A stretch of 64,000 bases of DNA from Trichostrongylus colubriformis (GCA_963978905.1 OZ022257.1:22093774-22157773); one strand, 5' to 3'; shown: positions 1-15,200, numbered from the stretch's first letter. A program made the numbers and translations. Notes: generated by a model from the letters alone, not told the origin.

Positions 1-146
1 CTCATCCAAAATTAATGGTCGGAGTAACAAATGTTGATCCCGTCGAAAAAGACACCGTATAGTGGCCGCAGCAGCCCACATAAAATCACCTTCAAAAGTA
101 ACAGCATGAACTACGATTCTACTGACTGCGTGAAGTTCTTGTAATT
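1..146 (-). CDS. trr-1: TRRAP exon 97, truncated by the window edge
   Basis: The exon begins after an ACATTTTAG acceptor at 147 and runs to the edge. It reads [20 protein letters not shown] and LILDE, aligned with LTASMIAVARCFAQPNFKV and LRDEIIAW near the end of the TRRAP PI3K-like domain. Phase 1 agrees with exon 96. The FATC tail is outside. Confidence 0.85.
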
Positions 147-3100
147 CTAAAATGTTGCTGGGATTCACAAATGATAGCACCGTAATTATAGATTCATGTG
201 ATACCAAGAGATCACTCGATCAAATATAAGTATACAGGGGGTGCCAAAAAAGTAATTTTGCTCACGGCTCATATCCGCCAAGTATACAAAACATAAGGAA
301 GCGAAAGAGATAAAAGAATTGGGGCAAAATATTTCCGAAGTGCTCACTTAAAAACAGGGGCAAGCTGAGACTCACTACTTTCACCCTTATACCAGTGGAG
401 CCGGGTTTCATGGTAGGTCTTTTGTGGGGAGCATCCTAAGGATTGGCTCTTCGGTTTATGGAAGATAGAGCCCTCGCTGCTAGGACAGTGCTGCTATGAT
501 CGGAAGGGTCATTTTTCAAGCCTCAAACCCGCCTCCGGAAGGCTTCAGTGGTGAAGGCACACTTTGGTTATTGGAAACGAAGGATGTTGAGAGCCTGGAA
601 TACTTCAGAATACCATCCAATATGATTTTGTTCAGGAGCCCAGACTGATCGGACCTTAGCAAGTTTGTGAACGAGATTGTCGAAATCCCTATTGGGTAGG
701 CCAAGAATTTTTTCCGAAACTTGGTCAAATTCTCGAATTCAATAAATGCATGTCTCTTGAGGTAGTTTGGTCTCCTGAAAACAAAATCGCACTGGTTTTG
801 CGCGATAACGTCTGGCTTGCAAGCTACTGGCTTCCAAACCTACCATGTAATAAAATTGTTTTCAAAAAAAAAACCTCCATAAATCCGCTCAGAGAACCAT
901 TCTGCAAACTTGGAATGCAGGTTCGAGATGAGCGACCGAAAATACGTCGGACTATGTGTATCCCACTCCAAATGGCCACTTCGACCTCGGGTCCTTCCCT
1001 TGTAAGCAACAGGACATGTCTTAGGACCCAACTGCACGCTGCACGCAGCAGCGACTACCTTCTTATATGCACACCCACAGCACTCAATTGAATCACACTA
1101 CAGAGCCATGAGTTGTAACTGTGAAACCCAGCTTCAACCTCGATGCTCATATCTGATAATACTTGTTAGTGGGCTTCCAAATTTGAATCCGTGCATTTAC
1201 CTGGAGCATGACACCCCTATCATAGTTTGATAAGTCTGTCAAACTGAGCGCACTGACGAAATAAGAGCGCGAAACGCAGAAGTAAAAAAAATCAAAGTAT
1301 GTTCGTATTTAAAACCATGTCGGAGCAATACCTTCTATCGTTAAACCGAGGAACCATTGGAAGTTCGGCGACAATCGGAATGGAACAATACGTTCGCAAT
1401 CTGCAATGTGCCAAGAATAAAGGAGCACCGAATGGCATGGGCTAAGGAGAAATTTCAAATACCTTCATCAGTGGTGAATTTATATCGAGGAGTAGCAAGC
1501 TGAGCAGTTGATGTCCTAATAGAGAGATCCTCAAGGAACAATGGAGACATACCCAACAGTAGCTCTAGCACACTTAGCACGGCTAGCTGTTGCGCTACCT
1601 GCAATGACGAAGGAATAATATCGTGAAAAAAAATGTTCTATTAAATTTAAGGCACTAAGCATACCCGTTTGCGGAACAAATAGTAGTAAGTGGCATCAGT
1701 AAAGCGTTCCAGCACATAATTTTTAAGTATGGATGGACCAATGAAATTGTCAACAATGAAACCTCTGAAATAGTGGAGCGGAGTATCAACTTAAAAAGCA
1801 TGTCTTCAGAAAAATGCCTCTTAGTACCTGTACGTATCTAACATGACTATTTGAGGAGATCCTTCAGGGGTAACCAGCCGATCGTAGAACATGGTAATCG
1901 CGTCGTCTGGTCTCATACCAAAAGTCATACCATATCGCGCAAAAACGTCGAGTGGTCGAATCACGTCGAATATATGCGGCTTCTTCGCAACAAGACTCAT
2001 GGGGTATGCACCTGATACCATCACATATACCATTAAATGTCAGAGCTATTTACTGGCGGAGCAGATTTACCACCACAATCCATCAACAAAGCATGAGGCG
2101 AAACGACTAGCTGTGTAGGTGTGAAAATGGAGAGATGACGACGTGCGGTCTCCTGAAAATCATTAGCTGATATAGGCCTTTCAAAAACAAGACAGACAGA
2201 CCAACCCTTTCTTTGACAAGCAAGGTTTTTATTATCTGTAAATACTGCTGACAACGATTCGTTTTTTCTTTGAATATAGAACGCTGCAGGTGATACAAGC
2301 ACGTCTGGAAAAAATTTATCATAATAAACTGCCAAGGATACTATTATTGGACTCAACGAAAAATACTGTCAAACAATAAGTCCACAAATTCTGACAGATG
2401 CCTCAAACACTTGAAGGCAGCACGCATAAGAGCCAGGAAGTTGAAAGAGGCCTTGTAGTCTACACCAAACCATCCGCATGCACAATTTACTGAATCATTC
2501 GAGTCACTGATGACCGCGTGCTCCGCCGGCACCTGTGGCCTACATGCGGATCACCAAGCGCGGTCCCGCATCGCTGACACGCGATTAGAAACGAGCGGTT
2601 GCCAATATTGAGTGCGTAACGCTGCCACTAACATGGGTCCACGTAGCTTCGACAGAAACTCACTGCCCAGCCCACCGAGACCCTCACGCGAAGATCAGTA
2701 GCGAAAATACGCTCCCCATTTGCTCGTATTTAATATTTCCACCAAGGAGATATTATCAATGTATCTCTTTCATCCTCTATGGGCGAACAAATTATGGCCT
2801 TCGCCTTTAGTGATTGATGCATTGTTTCTATAATATTAGGTTGTCCTAAAAGTCTTGTCATATTTTCCCAAAAGAAAAATCAGTAACTCTTGTTCACTTC
2901 GAGGCAGGTCCAGGCGGTTCAGGAATATGGTAGAACGTTCCCTAAGCTTTCTAAGAAAATATATATTGTCCCACCAGATCCCGTGGAGAGAGCTACAATG
3001 CCCGTTGTCGATACCCACCCAACTCGCGGTGTCATCTATTATAAGCGGTCTTGCGGCACCAAAACGACGGAAGCTTGCCACTCCATCAGCGCTGCATTGG

Positions 3101-6100
3101 GCAAGGGATGTGTGAGCTACGTGACCGTGCGCCGCTGGTTCATCAGCTTCAGCAACGGCGAGATTGACATGAAAGACAAACCACGCTTGGGACTGTGCTG
3201 GTTCTGGGACGAGGAAGGAATGCTTTTCCGCGAGGTGCTGGTACAAGGCGAGACAGTCACCGCTACCGTGTGCACCCACCAGCTCCAGCAGCTCGCCGTC
3301 GATGTTCGAGAAAAGTGCCGGAAAAGTCCGCGTGGTCACCCTTCTTCATGACGACGCCCGCTCCCATTTCGCGAAAAGTACCCAGGCTAACTTATAGGAG
3401 CTCGGCTGGGATGTGCTGCCCCACCTACCGTACTCTCCAGACATTGCCCCTTCTGGCTATCACCTTACCCATCCTCTCGAATCCTTCCTGGCCAAGGAAA
3501 AATTCGTTGATTATGACTTGCTTGCGAAGGCGATCGCTGACTTTTTCGACTCTCAGAACCCAGAGTTCTGGGAGAAGGGAATCAACGATTTTCCTATAAA
3601 GTGGCAGAGGGTTGCCGACAACAATGGTCAATACTTTGTTGCCTAATTATTATTTGTTGGACGAAAAAAAAATAAAAAGTGATGATCGAAAAAAATATGA
3701 CAAGACTTTTGGGACAACCTAATATTTGAGATAAAGCTAGTGACGATCATTTTTTGTGGGAAAAGGGAGGCATGTTCGCAGCAAGACTGCAGGACCACGG
3801 GTTCAATGAGGGGTCAGCTGCAGCGACGGAATCTTGTCAAAATCAGGTTTCTTCGTGCCACCCCATACATTACTTTAATTCAAGGATTTTATTTCTTTAT
3901 ATCATTTTTGACTTGACTATTTCTTAATTTGATACCAATTAGTGTTCAACAATACAATCACCATCACTGATAAGAACACTAAGCCGTTCATGAGGCCTCG
4001 CTGCTCCATCCCAGTAAATGGGTAGGGGCAAATGGTGAGTCGAAAATGTCACAAGAGGGACAACATTCACGAACCAATGTAATATACTCTTAAACACAAG
4101 AAGTACAACTTTCCGCATTCCCGTTGAATTGGAAATTTAAGCTGTAGCTACATTTACCTTCCCATTCACCGCCATGATTTGCAACTTCTTCATCACACGT
4201 CCACCCTTGACAACGACTTCCACAGAGGGATCGAATCGGGCTATCAGAGTCACGTATTGATATTGCTGAAGAAATGGTTTATATTGGTCTGCATTCTTCT
4301 CCTACAATTGCACTACCTTCGTCATGTTAGCGTTGAATGAAGATGGAATTTCGATGCATGCCATGGAACTGTTGTAATCGGCCAGGAACTTGTTGGCCAA
4401 CCGGATAGGATATCGCCTGAAACACCATCCGTAGGGTATTAGTGTCAGGAATCGAGCAACCCTACCACACCTGGGTAAAGAATATAGGCGATTGTGCAGT
4501 TTGGTTTGCCACTTAATCACATTTTCAGCCAGTTTCAGCAAGGCCGAACCCATGGGAAGAGGGGTTGCATCAAGCATCTCAAGTACTTCGGTGCGAAACT
4601 CATCGACAAACTTAAATATCGACTTAGAACGATTTAAATATGCCAAATAGTAATCAAAGAAAGCCTGAACAATTATCCTCACTTGACCCTCAGTTTGTAG
4701 AGGAAGAGCATGTCGTGATGAAGGCGGCACTTCATGCTCATGAATAATGTCGTCGAAACTGTTTCGTTTCAGCTCGGCACACCATTCCGATAGGGCTGCT
4801 AGTGCCTTTTCGTCCAATGACGCTGTTTCCAGACGTGTCTCACGCGCGTGATATAGACACCTAGAAATTAGATGCGATGAAAATAAACTTTAAACGGCTA
4901 CTGATGCATACCTGAGTATCTCGTCCTTCAGCTGTGAAGTGTATCTCAGATGCCGTTCAGCCCAGAATTCGCGCATTGAGGAGAAACCCGATAGTAGGCG
5001 GTTCCACATCTCAAATCAATTCACGTACTTTGAGCATTCAAATATGGATACCGCACAGAAAAAAAACAGGGTGCGAGATCAGGCCACTGAACGGACAAAA
5101 GAGCTCGAATGGTAGCATAATCAAAGGATTCGCCCACAAAATTCGATTAAGTTGCTTTTGTTCTTTCTGGGCCACATGCTCAGTTTCACGCGGAGGAACA
5201 GAATTTCGTATTTTTTCTCTTCTGATGAAAGGATGAGGACCTTTGCTACCATTACCGAGCGCAATAACGTTCACGATTTATCGCGACGTATGCCTTAAGT
5301 TTAGTGGAAACCACAAAGGGATGCCGAGTGAGCAAGATCCTTGAGTCTAGCTGACGGGGAAGGGACGCACGGGACGGCGTCCAGAATGTTTTCTGTTCGA
5401 AGGTGTCATGGTCACATTCATTGTATAGAACAGCGGGTGGAGATCGATTGATCGAATTTTCGCTTCGGCGTCGACAGTACGAGTCGTTTGGAATTCCGCT
5501 CAAGACGCAATGGGTCGATACCGTAAAGGACAAAGATTGCAGTTTCGAAGCTCCGGAAGTTCGCCTATGTTGATGTTGTTGCTGTTTCAACAGATGAAGC
5601 ACCACACTCGCCGCGCCGCTCGCTGCAGGCGGTCGCGCGAAGATTCAACCAATCGACCCCCATTACACAACATCCATGTTAACACGCTCACTGCCCAAAC
5701 GAGCTATGGACTTAGATCGCCACTTTATGTCGATTTTATCAAGTTTTTCTCTCACCTAAACCTTTGAAAACCGCAATTACTTTTCTTTGCTTACTCTCCA
5801 GATGGCTCGACTGTCCCCACCCCCACAAACTTCCCACAGATTGCGCATTGAAAATATCGCGGGGACTATGTGATTATGCGAATGATGCCTTGGAACCACC
5901 CTACCATCCGTGTAAATGTCGCGCGAAATGCGACCTTAAAGGCACCGGGAGGGGTAGGGGAAAGCTGAGAACTGTGGATACACGTTCTCAGAAAAAAACC
6001 TACAAAAGAAGAAGTGCGCGTGGCGAAACGCGCATCTAGAATGCGTGGGGTCTTATCACGAACCCGCGACACGGTATGTCGTCTTGCAGTTCTGCAGCCG

Positions 6101-6240
6101 GACGAGTTGTCTGCAATGGAGAGACAGCGTTCGCGGACGGCTGATTCAGTCTATTCGCTTCTCTGAAGTCATCGCGGCAAGTGACACAAAGGAGTGCAGG
6201 AGAGAAGGGGGAAAGAGAGAGAGAGAGAGGGAGAGAGAGG

Positions 6241-6274
<34 letters not shown>

Positions 6275-9200
6275 TTCAGATTCCTCTTTCCCGGCTTTTC
6301 ATCGTTTTGTCTCCTTCTTTCTCTACTGTTACATTGCTGAGCATCCCTACTTTCATATTCCACAGTCTGCCAAGTTCACCACCTCCGGTATCTTTACGGA
6401 TGACGATAGAATTAGACGCCAGTTTCGAATACAAGAATACAAGGTAAATACAAAATAACATTATGCCAATTATCTTTGTAAAATTACCTTATCGAGAAAA
6501 AACTCACTCTAACATCGGTTAAGCGGGTCCTACATGCATTTTCCAGAACTTTAACGAGAGCAGAACATTCATGGTCATCGGACAATGATGGCACCGGAAC
6601 ATTTCTCGCAACTGAAAATAACCATGAGGATGTGGTCAATACACAAAGTAGTTGATTTTTACCAGCTTCAATCACTCCATGGATCAAGGCAGGATCAAGT
6701 AATGGTCGAAGAGCTGACACTATTTGTAAAGGGTACGCTGCAGCTATTCTTTGCACGATGGCTGTGAAACCACAACTGGGCCTTTCTTGTAGTTCAGTCA
6801 TCAGTTGTGGTAACCTGAACGTAACATGGTATGGTGAACATACGAGGGCACAAATTTAGAAAGAAGTGTGAAAAACCCACCAAGGAAGCCAGTTGAAGGG
6901 TACTATACATCGAGACCTTTCTCTCAAAACGCCATCCAACCCAGCGGCCGCATATATTCCAGATGCCACCACGTGCTTAGCTGTCCACAGTATTCTAGAA
7001 ACCACTGGCATGGAAAAAAAAGAAAAAGAACACTATAAAAGACAAAAATTGAAGAGGAGAAAACCCATCGAAATGACGGAATGTTTGCAACAATTCATTG
7101 AGAATACCACCGGAATTAAATACATGGTATTTCTTTCAACTAAAGCGCTGTTATTATCAGAGATAAAATTGAACAGCCACACCTGGCGATGTATTTACGT
7201 GCCCTTGTCTCATTTTCCACTCTAGCCGCCTCGATGTAGCAGTTGATTGCTGGTAGACCACGGGACAACGCAGATGCCTCATGTCTGAAGTTGTACTTTT
7301 GTAAGCAATACAATAGTAACGTGGAAGGAAGATACTACTCACTTTTCACTGAAGAACAGATCATCCAAATGGTGCGCCCAAGTCTTGAACATACTGCAAG
7401 CCGTGTTCAGTTGTGGAGAACTGGTCGGATCAACCATGGTAGCAGCAACCGAGAATGCATGCATAGCATCCTCGTTTCTAAAAGAACAGCTCTGACAATA
7501 AGTGCGCCGCAGTACAGAAGTCTGTCCATGGTAAAAGGGATGAGGGTGAAGTAATAGTAAAGAAATCGCCCACCGGAGCCCTTTTCTTACCTCATTTCCG
7601 TTCTTTCATTCCCATTCTTTTCTTCACTTATGTTGTGTTTGTTCACTACGGCACACTTGCGAAATTTCATGAGGAACTACCAAAACCCTGCAGAGGCAAA
7701 TCTCTCAAAAACTAGGCTTGCCCTGCTGTCCTCAAAAGGCGCCAGCGAGGTAATGAGCAGTGATGAGAGTAATCGGGAGTGAGCGGGCGTGTTCTTTGTA
7801 TAAGAACGCATGAGTTTCGAAGCGTTAACCTGATCTTGTGTTGAGAAGCGCGCACTTGAGTCGATATCATCGTCATACCGTGGTGTGTGTAATGCAACAT
7901 GCTGCAGCCCCTTGAGTAGCTCTGGTTGCCGGCGTGACAAGAGGTCCGTTTAGCCATGATCCTACAACTTTCGGCAGTGCAGCAGACACGAAAACCCGTG
8001 GGAACCAGTGGTTCTAAGGTGGGGCCGCGTGAGCGCCACCATGTTACGTGTAAGAAATTCCTGTGCGAATTCTGTGTTTCCAATGAAACATGCCATGGAA
8101 TATGAACCGGTTGAACGTAAAAGAAAGGCAACAGCGGCATCATCCTATAGAAGGGGAAAGAGATGAGGGAGGTCAAGTGAAATCAGGTGCAATGTTACTA
8201 TATTTGCTTGTAACATGCAACACCATCCACACGTGCAACATGCAACACCTCCCACATGACCTCGTTCACGTGATACGGAGGCGTTTGGTGCGCCCTGTTC
8301 TCGCACGTCAACGCTTGCGTCACCGCACTTTGGGCTGAGGTAATCTATAACCTATATACAATGCTCTACATAATGATAACATCCACCTAAAAATTGCCTA
8401 AAGACTTGTTTACAGAGTGATTCAGAAAAACCCAGTTGAACAAGGTGGCCACTGAGCACCATTATTGTCATCGAGCATGTTCTGTCTACCGCAACGCTGA
8501 TCCCCACATTTTCTTGAGCAAACCAGCATTGCAGGGGGTGGGGATAACACGCTAAAGTGAGAGTGCGCATGACGACACATGGGATTTGCATGATCGCAGA
8601 TGGCTGGATCGGTACGTACCCAATGTTATTCGGTACAAGCAAACTACAACACTTCGACAGGTTATAACCACGACCTTTGCTACAGATACGACCGACATTA
8701 CCTACCACCACTATTTTCATATTTAGCCTGACGAAATTGTCCTCAACCCTAACAGTGCTTTGAAGGCAGCGATAGCGGAAATTCGGAAGGAACAGAAAAA
8801 TGTTGTTAGCATGGAAGTCGATGTGCTTGGTAAAACGGTGGTGAAGAGAGAACGGAAAGAAATGGCCAAAGACCCGAGAAACGGAACCCATTTCTCTCCG
8901 TCGATTCTCGACGCGGGCGATCTTTCGGCCAAGAGGCGGATAGTCCGGATTAGTTTTCCATTGGCATGTTGCGAAGCAAACGCAAGTGAATGTTTGGAAT
9001 ACGACAGCAACCATTTTCGGGAGTTAGCTTCAAGCAGAAATTGGGAAAGCGCGCCGCAATACCCTCGATCCTGTCGCATATCCTTGGTCGCTCTCATCGT
9101 AGCCAACCAGGAATCACGTCGCCTGGAGGCGCGCTCTGTCATCTGAAGGCGAAAGCTGTTGACAAATACACCGTTTCCACAGTTAAGGGGAGCGCTTTTC

Positions 9201-12200
9201 AACGGCGATTTCGCTATGAATAGGCTCCTAGTTTCCATGTAAGTGACATCTCTTGGGAATTTCTCGATGACCTCTGACCTCTCTGATTAATCCTGATGCT
9301 GTCTTCAAAGACACATTCCGCGCTCGCTAATGGGTGGAGTAACAGTTGACTATCCATTGGTTGTAGGGCGCCGGAAGCGAATCGATCACGCCTCACTGCA
9401 GGCAATAGGGCGTGGAGACACCGCCTCCCAGCTGTCGACAACCAATGGAGAGTCAGTTACCCCACCCATGAACGAGCGCGGAATGTGCCTTTAAGGAATT
9501 GTCGGACCCGATTGAAGGAGGCTAGAGGGAGATACGGAAAGAGGGTAGAACAAAAGGTGGCAGCGCATAGAACAGACACATCGAGCAGTAAATAATCTTA
9601 GACTCAGATGGTGGACTTTATGAAAGTACTTCATACACCTTCACTTCAAGGACCCTGCAATCACCTTTCAGCCGCCAAAAGTGCCCAGCTCCTGCAAATT
9701 AGAACCTTACTATCTACTTTTGCCACAATTTCAGGACATTTCAGCAGTGAGCCTTCAAGAAATGCAGCAACACTCTTGCTTCCATGCCCCTCTGTCGAAC
9801 GAATGGCGTCAAAGACCATATACATACTTGTCCAAATTACTGAGAATCGAGCCTTTCTGATAGAAGAGACGGCAGCATTGATCACGAGAGAAATCTTCGA
9901 TGCGAGCAGCTTCAGTTATCAGTAAAGCCTGAAGGAAACGAATCATTTCAGAAGTAACCATGGTTGAGATCATATGAGATACAGTACCTCTTGTAGCAGA
10001 TCCATTTTTTGTTGGGGGGTAGTTGTGTGTTTCTTTGCCATTCTTCGCAGTGTTTTAAGATGATCAATGATTTTTTGATGGCAGTCCATCATAGGAAGCG
10101 TGATCAATGTATGCAGTCTGAAAGTTGTCATAAAAGTTGTGCAAGCTCTACTAGTGATTGAATCATACTTGTTAAGAGTTCCGATAGCTAGTTGATCCAT
10201 CCCTCTTTCTCGTGCTGCTCTCGCTAGGAACAGTTGTCCAGTGGCCGCCGAGTGAATTGGCAGAATCGACTGTGGATTCATACCCGGAGGCATCACAATC
10301 TGAAATAGCTTCAATCAGATGAGGACTGGAGCATTCCTGTGAAACCATGTGGTCGTGATACAACTGTGACAGAAACGGACGGACCCCACTCCGTTCCCAC
10401 TCATGGAACTGTTGAACCATCATTGTGTGAATCTGACTTCGCCAGTCATACATCAACGAGATAAATGACATGTCATCGGATAGCGAGTAAGTACGAGACC
10501 TACAAAATCCATTATTTCAGGAATACATGAAGCACGTGAATGGGTGCGTATTGTAGGCACAGGTAAGGTTAACTGAAATTGAAGGAACCGGGAAGGGTGG
10601 AAGTAAAAGGAAGGTGGAGAGGAATGATCGTTTCGACACAAACAATTATTCCAGGTTACAAGCGATAATCAGTAGAGTAACCCCACTCAGGACCGCGCCT
10701 TTGTGGCCTGTATTCGCATCTCCCGCGCATCTCTGCGAAGTGCAAGATAGTCTTTTCGAGTTTCTCGCTTACGAATATGTCTCTTGTTGTCTTATAAGGT
10801 GTCTTTCATTCACTCATGATAATGAAACAACAAACAGCAGCTATCACGTGAAACAATGAATGGAAGAGTAAGCCAAGGGGTAAGAAAAAAGGTGTTCGTG
10901 GTATTTTAGTACTTAATATTAGTACTTATTTTAGTACGAAAGATAGAGTTTCTGGCGGTAACCATTCCTTTGTTAAGATGCGCCGCACACTCTGGGTCCA
11001 TTCAGAATCGTGGTGGCAGGTGGATGCGATCTGGCCGATGTAAGTATTTGCGAGGGTCAGCCGATGTACGGGCCAGTGCTTTCATTCTCCCAGTCCAGTA
11101 TACCCATTCACCTACATCAGAGGGAGGGAAGACTCAATTGGCTTGAGCGGGATTTGATATCCGCGCCAACACAGACACATGGGAGTGGGAGTGCGTCTCT
11201 CGACACTACATCACCTCTGTCTAAGGGATATTTATGGTGATCATCGAATAAGAAAGTAGAACTGATATTAGTAAGCAGAGCAACAATAGGGAATATGTAG
11301 AAGTGAAACTGCCCGAGCCTCCAGGATCAACATGCCATTCCTACGTTTACTTCATTGGCAGACATGTTTCTGGCGTGTCGCATAAGAGACGTCAGATCAG
11401 AAACATCAGGGACTATGATGTCGCGCGGTAATATTCAGCACGTGACACACTCGTTGTGAGCTTACTGGCATGCTCGTAGGCTAAATTTTCAGAGACGAGC
11501 TCGAGGCTCATCTTACAGCGCGAGATCGCCTCATACACTCAACTTCGACCCGTTGATCCCGCTAACACGTTGTCTACCCCCATTTGTCGAACACATTGCC
11601 TTTAATCCATTCGTGACCGAGCCTGTATTCGAAAAACGGCGCATTCTGACCGGCACGTTTGCCAAAGGCCTGGTAGTAAGCTACATATGACAGACGCGCT
11701 CCGAACCGGCCAACTTTGTTGTTAGGCCACCGGTGGCTGACATGGTCGCAAATGGGTTAAGGACCAGATCAGCAGCAAACCTCCATATTTTGATGACAGT
11801 TTTCATCTCTTGCATGACAGCACCGCAATTTTGATTTCCAGCATCGAGTGCACGTTTCAGATCAAGCACATCTCCTACTTCACGAATCATTGTCATTTGC
11901 TGAAAGAAATAGATGAGAACATACAAAAGCAATAGTGGAAAGCGGTGACCAGAAGTAGGAGCAGAGTAACGAAAGTTTCTCACCTGAAGAAGTTTCGTGT
12001 GTGCTGGTGTTAGTATAGGAGGTAAAACCCGCCATCCTACCACTAGCTCTTGAGTAACCTCTTCCACCATTTTTTTCGGATGTGTAGCGGGAACGTCTTC
12101 TGGGTCACCCTGAACAAGCTCATAAGGCGAAAAAAAAAACAATTTCCAAATTTCCTATGGTGAGGGTGTCACGTTGACACAGTAATTTACTCGCAACTTT

Positions 12201-15200
12201 GCTGACTTCTTTTAAGAGCCACAATAGCGGTCCTTATTCTCTACACTACCGCACGAACAGTCACTCCCTCAGTTACTGAAAAGGTTGTCCCTACTATCCC
12301 TACAATGTATACAGGGGGTGCCAAAAAAAAAAAGTAATTTTGTCTCGTCCACTTTCACCCCACTTTAGTCGTACTACAGCAAATTCTGTTGAGGTATTTT
12401 CATCCCCAGATTCGAGAGCAGACCTCACTCTATCACTATACTCCGTGGCAGCTTCTGCACGAGCAGGAACGGGTGCGAGGAAAGAGTGAACAAGATGTGT
12501 CACCTCAACTGGGCAAAATCGGAAATTTCGTCGCCCTCGTTCACAACCTTGCTGGGGTCCGTCCACTCTGGGTACCTAAGGGGATTCATACTGGGTGGTA
12601 TTCTTTAGGATCCCGTTTTTTCCGGGCTCCCAGCGCCCTTAGTTTCCAAGAGCCAAAACGTGCACTTACCACTGAAACCCCTCCGGAGGCGGATTTGGGC
12701 ATGAAAATGATACTTCGGATCATAACAGCCTTGTCCAAGCAGCAGGGGCTCTGTGACTTCTATGAACCGAAGGGCCGATCCTTAGGAAGCTTCCCACAAA
12801 AGACCTACCATGGAACCCGGCTCCACTGTTTTAAGGGGACCTTGATACCGTGGGTGCTCCGAAGCCCGACTGCGCCGCTAAAAGGTTCTATATTTTTATG
12901 AAAATGAAAGTAGTGAGTCTCAGCTTGTTCCTGCTTTTAGAGGAACATTTCGGGAATATTTTGCCCCAATACTTTCATTTCTTTCGTTTCCCTATGTTTT
13001 GTATAATTGGGAGATGTGAGCCGTGGGCAAAATTACTTTTTTTTTTTGGCACCCCCTGTATAACGCTTCGTCTGTCCCTCCATACTTCCCTTTGTCCCTT
13101 CGTCTGCCAGGAAATCAGGTGATATATGAATAACGATCTCTGGAGATGGGGGCAAGTTTGGGATGGGTAGGGCATGGGACAAGAAGTAAGGAACACACAT
13201 GGACGAAATCAAGCTCCGCCCACGGTGGGCGGAGCGTGCACTGCTCCGTTTTCAGACCGAAAGTTATTAAACGGGTTCCAGTATGACCCAAACGTGGGGT
13301 TATAGGATGTGGTAGGGGGGGTTACTTACGCCAGAAAACCGCGTGGCCGCCAGCGGCGAGCGGCACGGTGGGTGCGAGTGCCAGTGGCAGGGCTGGCAGC
13401 CTTCGAGCGAGGCTGTGTGGCATGGTTGAAGGAGGCATTGTGGAATGGGTGCAGGAGGACTGCCGGGCTCTCAGGAGCAATCGATTCGCAAGTTGTACTG
13501 GTGGAGCGGCGACTGCGACGCCGCTGAAGCGATTCTCTGGCGTAATCACCCACACCCGGTGATGGGTACTGGGGAAGTCATAGGAAAAATGCAATTCCGA
13601 TTGACCCACTGACGCCCATGATGTTACGCTCAGTAGTGTGCGCTCGCCCAACTGGTATGAGAAATGTTACAGCACACTATCACAATACTGGACGAGTATG
13701 GATTGCGTAACGCATTTTAGAAGTAAAATGCTCGTAGACCCTCCTCACTATTCTGAAATGAAACGAATACTTTATATGACACGTACCAGAATGCCAAGCA
13801 TCGCACTGTACGTAAGATTTTGGATGGCAAAATCGTGGCGTGTACAGCCCATAATCTTAAAACAAATGAATCAATGAGCAAGATGTGCAGATGAAACATG
13901 GAAACCTGGTCTCTGCACTGCTTGGCAAGGGTCCAGTCGGGAAGATGAACAGCAGCTTCAAACAGGAGCTCCGGATTCTCGACATGAGAGCTTTTGGCTA
14001 TATCGCATACCACTTTCCAACGGCACAATTCTTTCGTGCATCTGAGAACAGAGAAAATTAATGAAAAACTTCAGTTAAGAAAAGACACAGAAAGCACGCG
14101 AAGGTTTAATATTGTCAGACACTTGTAAGAACGATTTTGGTCGGCCAGTTTAAAGGAATCATCCACGGAAAATGAGTTTTCGTGTTACTCATACGTTTAT
14201 GTTGTATTTGCCTAATGTGGGCCTCATGCAAAATTTCACAAGAAAAAATGCGAATCTGGCTGAGATACAGCACTACAAAGTGCGGTCCCAGTGGGCGGGG
14301 CCTAAGAGAAAAGCCTCGTTCCGTCGCCGCCGTGGTCGGAGGCGCATTGTAGGAGCAGAAAGTTTGTAAACAGTCCCACTCTCCGTTCCCAACGGCGGCG
14401 GACCACGGGACGAGGCTTTTACTCTTAGGCCCCGCCCACTGGGACCAAACTTTGTGGTGCTGTATCTCAGCCAGATTCGCATTTTTTCGCGTGAAATTTT
14501 GCATGAGGCCCACATTAGGCAAATTCAACATAAACGTATGGGTAACACAAAAACACATTTTCCGTGGACGATTCCTTTAAGGAGGTAGAGTGATATGAAC
14601 GACAGCGGTCCCGAAAAAACCTTAGTGGGTGACTAAAAACCCGAGTTTCATAGTTTCATGGAATTTCAATATCCCAGTGCGTATATTTGTATAATTTACT
14701 TCGTACATTTCCGGGTTCCTCTCACTACCCGACCTTATTCAAGATTAATGCAGATTTTAGGCAGAACATGGCATTCTAATTTTCGCACCTCGTCAAAGTT
14801 TCTTCGCATTTTTTATTCGTACCACGATGAACCCACCCTCACTACTCTGGTCATCAGAGCTAATTGGATTTACACAAACGCTTATGACTGATGGTCTTTG
14901 TAATTTTGTAATTTTTCGTTGGAAATTACTAGTCCGCCAGTCATGTCTGCAATGCACTTACTCATGAACTAGATGTGATGGTGAAGATTTCACTTTGAGA
15001 GTGGAAAGGTGGGAGGTCGTAAACAAAAGCATGTAACGTCTTGACGGATATCAGGCACTTGGAGGAATACTGTTTTAGATTTACCGCTCACTTTTTAGTG
15101 TTCTTGAACGTATTGCATATAGAGAACAAGCTGATTTATTATGATATTTCCGATCTTCGATAGCTGCTGATTATCACCGCAGCCCGCTATGCGAAAGCTG

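Larger units (their letters stand above)
5010..6507 (-). other. Intron 84 (1.5 kb)
   Basis: Holds the type-E repeat and its GA run. The minus-strand open stretch at 5252-5605 does not match TRRAP and exon 84 joins exon 85 directly in phase 0. Confidence 0.7.
7478..9827 (-). other. Intron 79 (2.35 kb)
   Basis: Contains the type-D repeat and the palindromic element. A short tandem-like stretch with AACATGCAACACC occurs at 8213-8250. No exon was needed to join exons 79 and 80. Confidence 0.7.

Noticed and set aside
5252..5605. 117-codon minus-strand ORF in intron 84
   Set aside because: Does not match TRRAP, and exons 84 and 85 join in phase without it.
6181..6447. Overlapping Glu/Arg and Ser/Leu ORFs
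   Set aside because: They are products of the (GA)n microsatellite.
9665..9791. Candidate exon [19 protein letters not shown]
   Set aside because: Exon 79 uses the GTATGT donor at 9827 and joins exon 80 ([14 protein letters not shown]), which is a much better match.
11351..11430. Candidate exon reading [16 protein letters not shown]
   Set aside because: It resembles the FAT segment VSDDLSHWSS, but there is no acceptor in phase and exon 76 (10346-10499) carries the true segment.
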